Shown here piece after piece: positions 63,301 to 64,000 of a DNA stretch of 64,000 bases; position 1 is the stretch's first letter; every line of letters starts with the position of its first letter. A program made the position numbers and the translations under genes. Origin of the DNA: Desulfuromusa sp. GTDB taxonomy: Bacteria; Desulfobacterota; Desulfuromonadia; Desulfuromonadales; Geopsychrobacteraceae. Under the pieces are notes generated by a model that searched no databases, was not told where the DNA came from, and saw only the letters and a list, made by a program, of their open reading frames with translations. The DNA lies in the NCBI GenBank assembly GCA_016744675.1, contig JADGDX010000009.1:17040-81039 (forward strand). Direction: 5' to 3'.

Positions 63301-64000
63301 CAACTGGATTCTCCACGCATTTCGGCTAGGTTTTCTTCGATCCGCCCCTTCACGAGCTTCCGCAGCTGTCGATGACCGCCATCGGTATCAAACTGAGTGG
63401 TCTCGACTGGCTCAAGAACCCGCAAAGTGATCCGGCAGGGATGCATCAATTTTCGCCCCGGGGGCAAGAGTTGATCGGTTCCAGTGATACAAAGAGGAAC
63501 CACCGGAACCCCAGCTGCAATAGCAACTTTAAAGCCTCCCGAATAAAAACGGCGCAAAGAACCATCCCGACTACGATGCCCTTCAGGGAAAAATAAAACT
63601 GAACCCTTGTGGGAAAAAGTAATTCGGCTACTGGCAAGGGCATCTCCCCAGCTGCCCCCTTCAACATCAAGGTAACGAGCCAAATACATGAATTTCCGAT
63701 ACCAGAACATTTTAAACGGCCAGGAACGCACTGCAAAAGCAATGTTGTAGATAGGTAAGAGAGCCATGCAGAAGGTATCAAAAAAGGAAAGATGATTGAT
63801 GACAAACAAGTAAGGTGTATCCCTCTTCAACAGCTCCATCTGCTCTCGGTCAAAACTGACAAAGGGGCGCATCATCACAAGCCAGCAACGACCATAGAAC
63901 CAAATCACCCAGCGCGTCAGCCGGTCTGCCCGCCAATGAAGGACAACACGCCCATACACAAACGCTAAAGGAAAGAGTAAAACTCCCGCCAGAGTCAAGG
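63300..64000 (-). CDS. 1-acylglycerol-3-phosphate acyltransferase-like protein (5' end may be outside window)
   Basis: At least 232 residues of a PlsC-type acyltransferase. The catalytic NHLSFFD and the FPEGHRSRDGSL motifs are present, with a membrane-proximal N-terminus. The frame is open to the right edge, so the start may lie beyond it. It overlaps the ligase gene by one to four bases. It may esterify the chain onto a glycerol or other acceptor, or supply phospholipid. Confidence 0.82.
   Translation of the reverse strand, partial: LTLAGVLLFPLAFVYGRVVLHWRADRLTRWVIWFYGRCWLVMMRPFVSFDREQMELLKRDTPYLFVINHLSFFDTFCMALLPIYNIAFAVRSWPFKMFWYRKFMYLARYLDVEGGSWGDALASSRITFSHKGSVLFFPEGHRSRDGSLRRFYSGGFKVAIAAGVPVVPLCITGTDQLLPPGRKLMHPCRITLRVLEPVETTQFDTDGGHRQLRKLVKGRIEENLAEMRGESS

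Overview
The window looks like chromosomal DNA of an anaerobic deltaproteobacterium of the Desulfuromonadales type (Desulfuromonas/Pelobacter/Geobacter relatives). Pointers are futalosine-pathway menaquinone genes (mqnB, mqnD), an MglA/MglB-type GTPase-roadblock pair, PilZ proteins, a PEP-CTERM protein, sigma-54-style control of Hsp20, and many radical SAM genes. This assignment is inference from gene content; no rRNA or marker tree was available.

Layout. 1-4.7 kb: 5' part of clpB, two Hsp20 genes, a sigma-54 activator with a large inverted repeat that looks like its target, a PilZ protein and a small membrane protein. 4.7-8.3 kb: an AT-rich accessory patch next to tRNA-Asn with an AAA ATPase/PIN-like gene pair (a plausible defence module) and a DUF4124-like protein. 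8.4-19.6 kb: core genes mglA/mglB, an unknown gene, mqnB, mqnD, serA, a VanZ-like protein, PilZ, PEP-CTERM, serC, a Cys-rich small protein and aroF. aroF is preceded by a Phe-rich leader peptide and attenuator-like hairpins.

19.74-35.49 kb: a 15.7 kb integrative element in the 3' end of tRNA-Phe. It is bounded by a perfect 46 bp direct repeat, with a 19 bp repeat just inside each end (candidate integrase arm sites). It carries an integrase, RHH and excisionase-like regulators, a second recombinase with an HTH/zinc partner, an XRE regulator, and a BcgI-like nuclease-methylase plus specificity subunit without HsdR. Next come an operon of Hsp70-TPR protein, three small unknown proteins, a PPP phosphatase and a Cys-rich protein, and finally a Fic protein behind an array of ATATCTC motifs. 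The Hsp70/phosphatase operon is the least familiar part.

35.6-64 kb: a small lipoprotein gene, two plus-strand genes (radical SAM, KAS III-like), then a convergent block of about 27 minus-strand genes running off the right edge. The upstream half resembles an aryl-polyene locus: acyltransferase, CoA-ligase-like enzyme, MIO ammonia lyase, hotdog dehydratases, LolA-like carrier, MMPL exporter, DUF3261-like lipoprotein, thioesterase, ketosynthase and chain-length-factor-like partner. The downstream half adds three radical SAM enzymes in tandem, a DUF2062 glycosyltransferase, a LpxL-like acyltransferase, two ACPs, a second ketosynthase/CLF pair, a PagL-like protein, a BtrH-like protein, an ABC-2 exporter and a secreted alpha/beta hydrolase. 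The parts suggest an aromatic-primed polyene or unusual fatty acyl chain that is built on ACP, tailored by radical SAM chemistry, attached to a lipid or sugar and exported to the outer membrane. The product cannot be read from the sequence.
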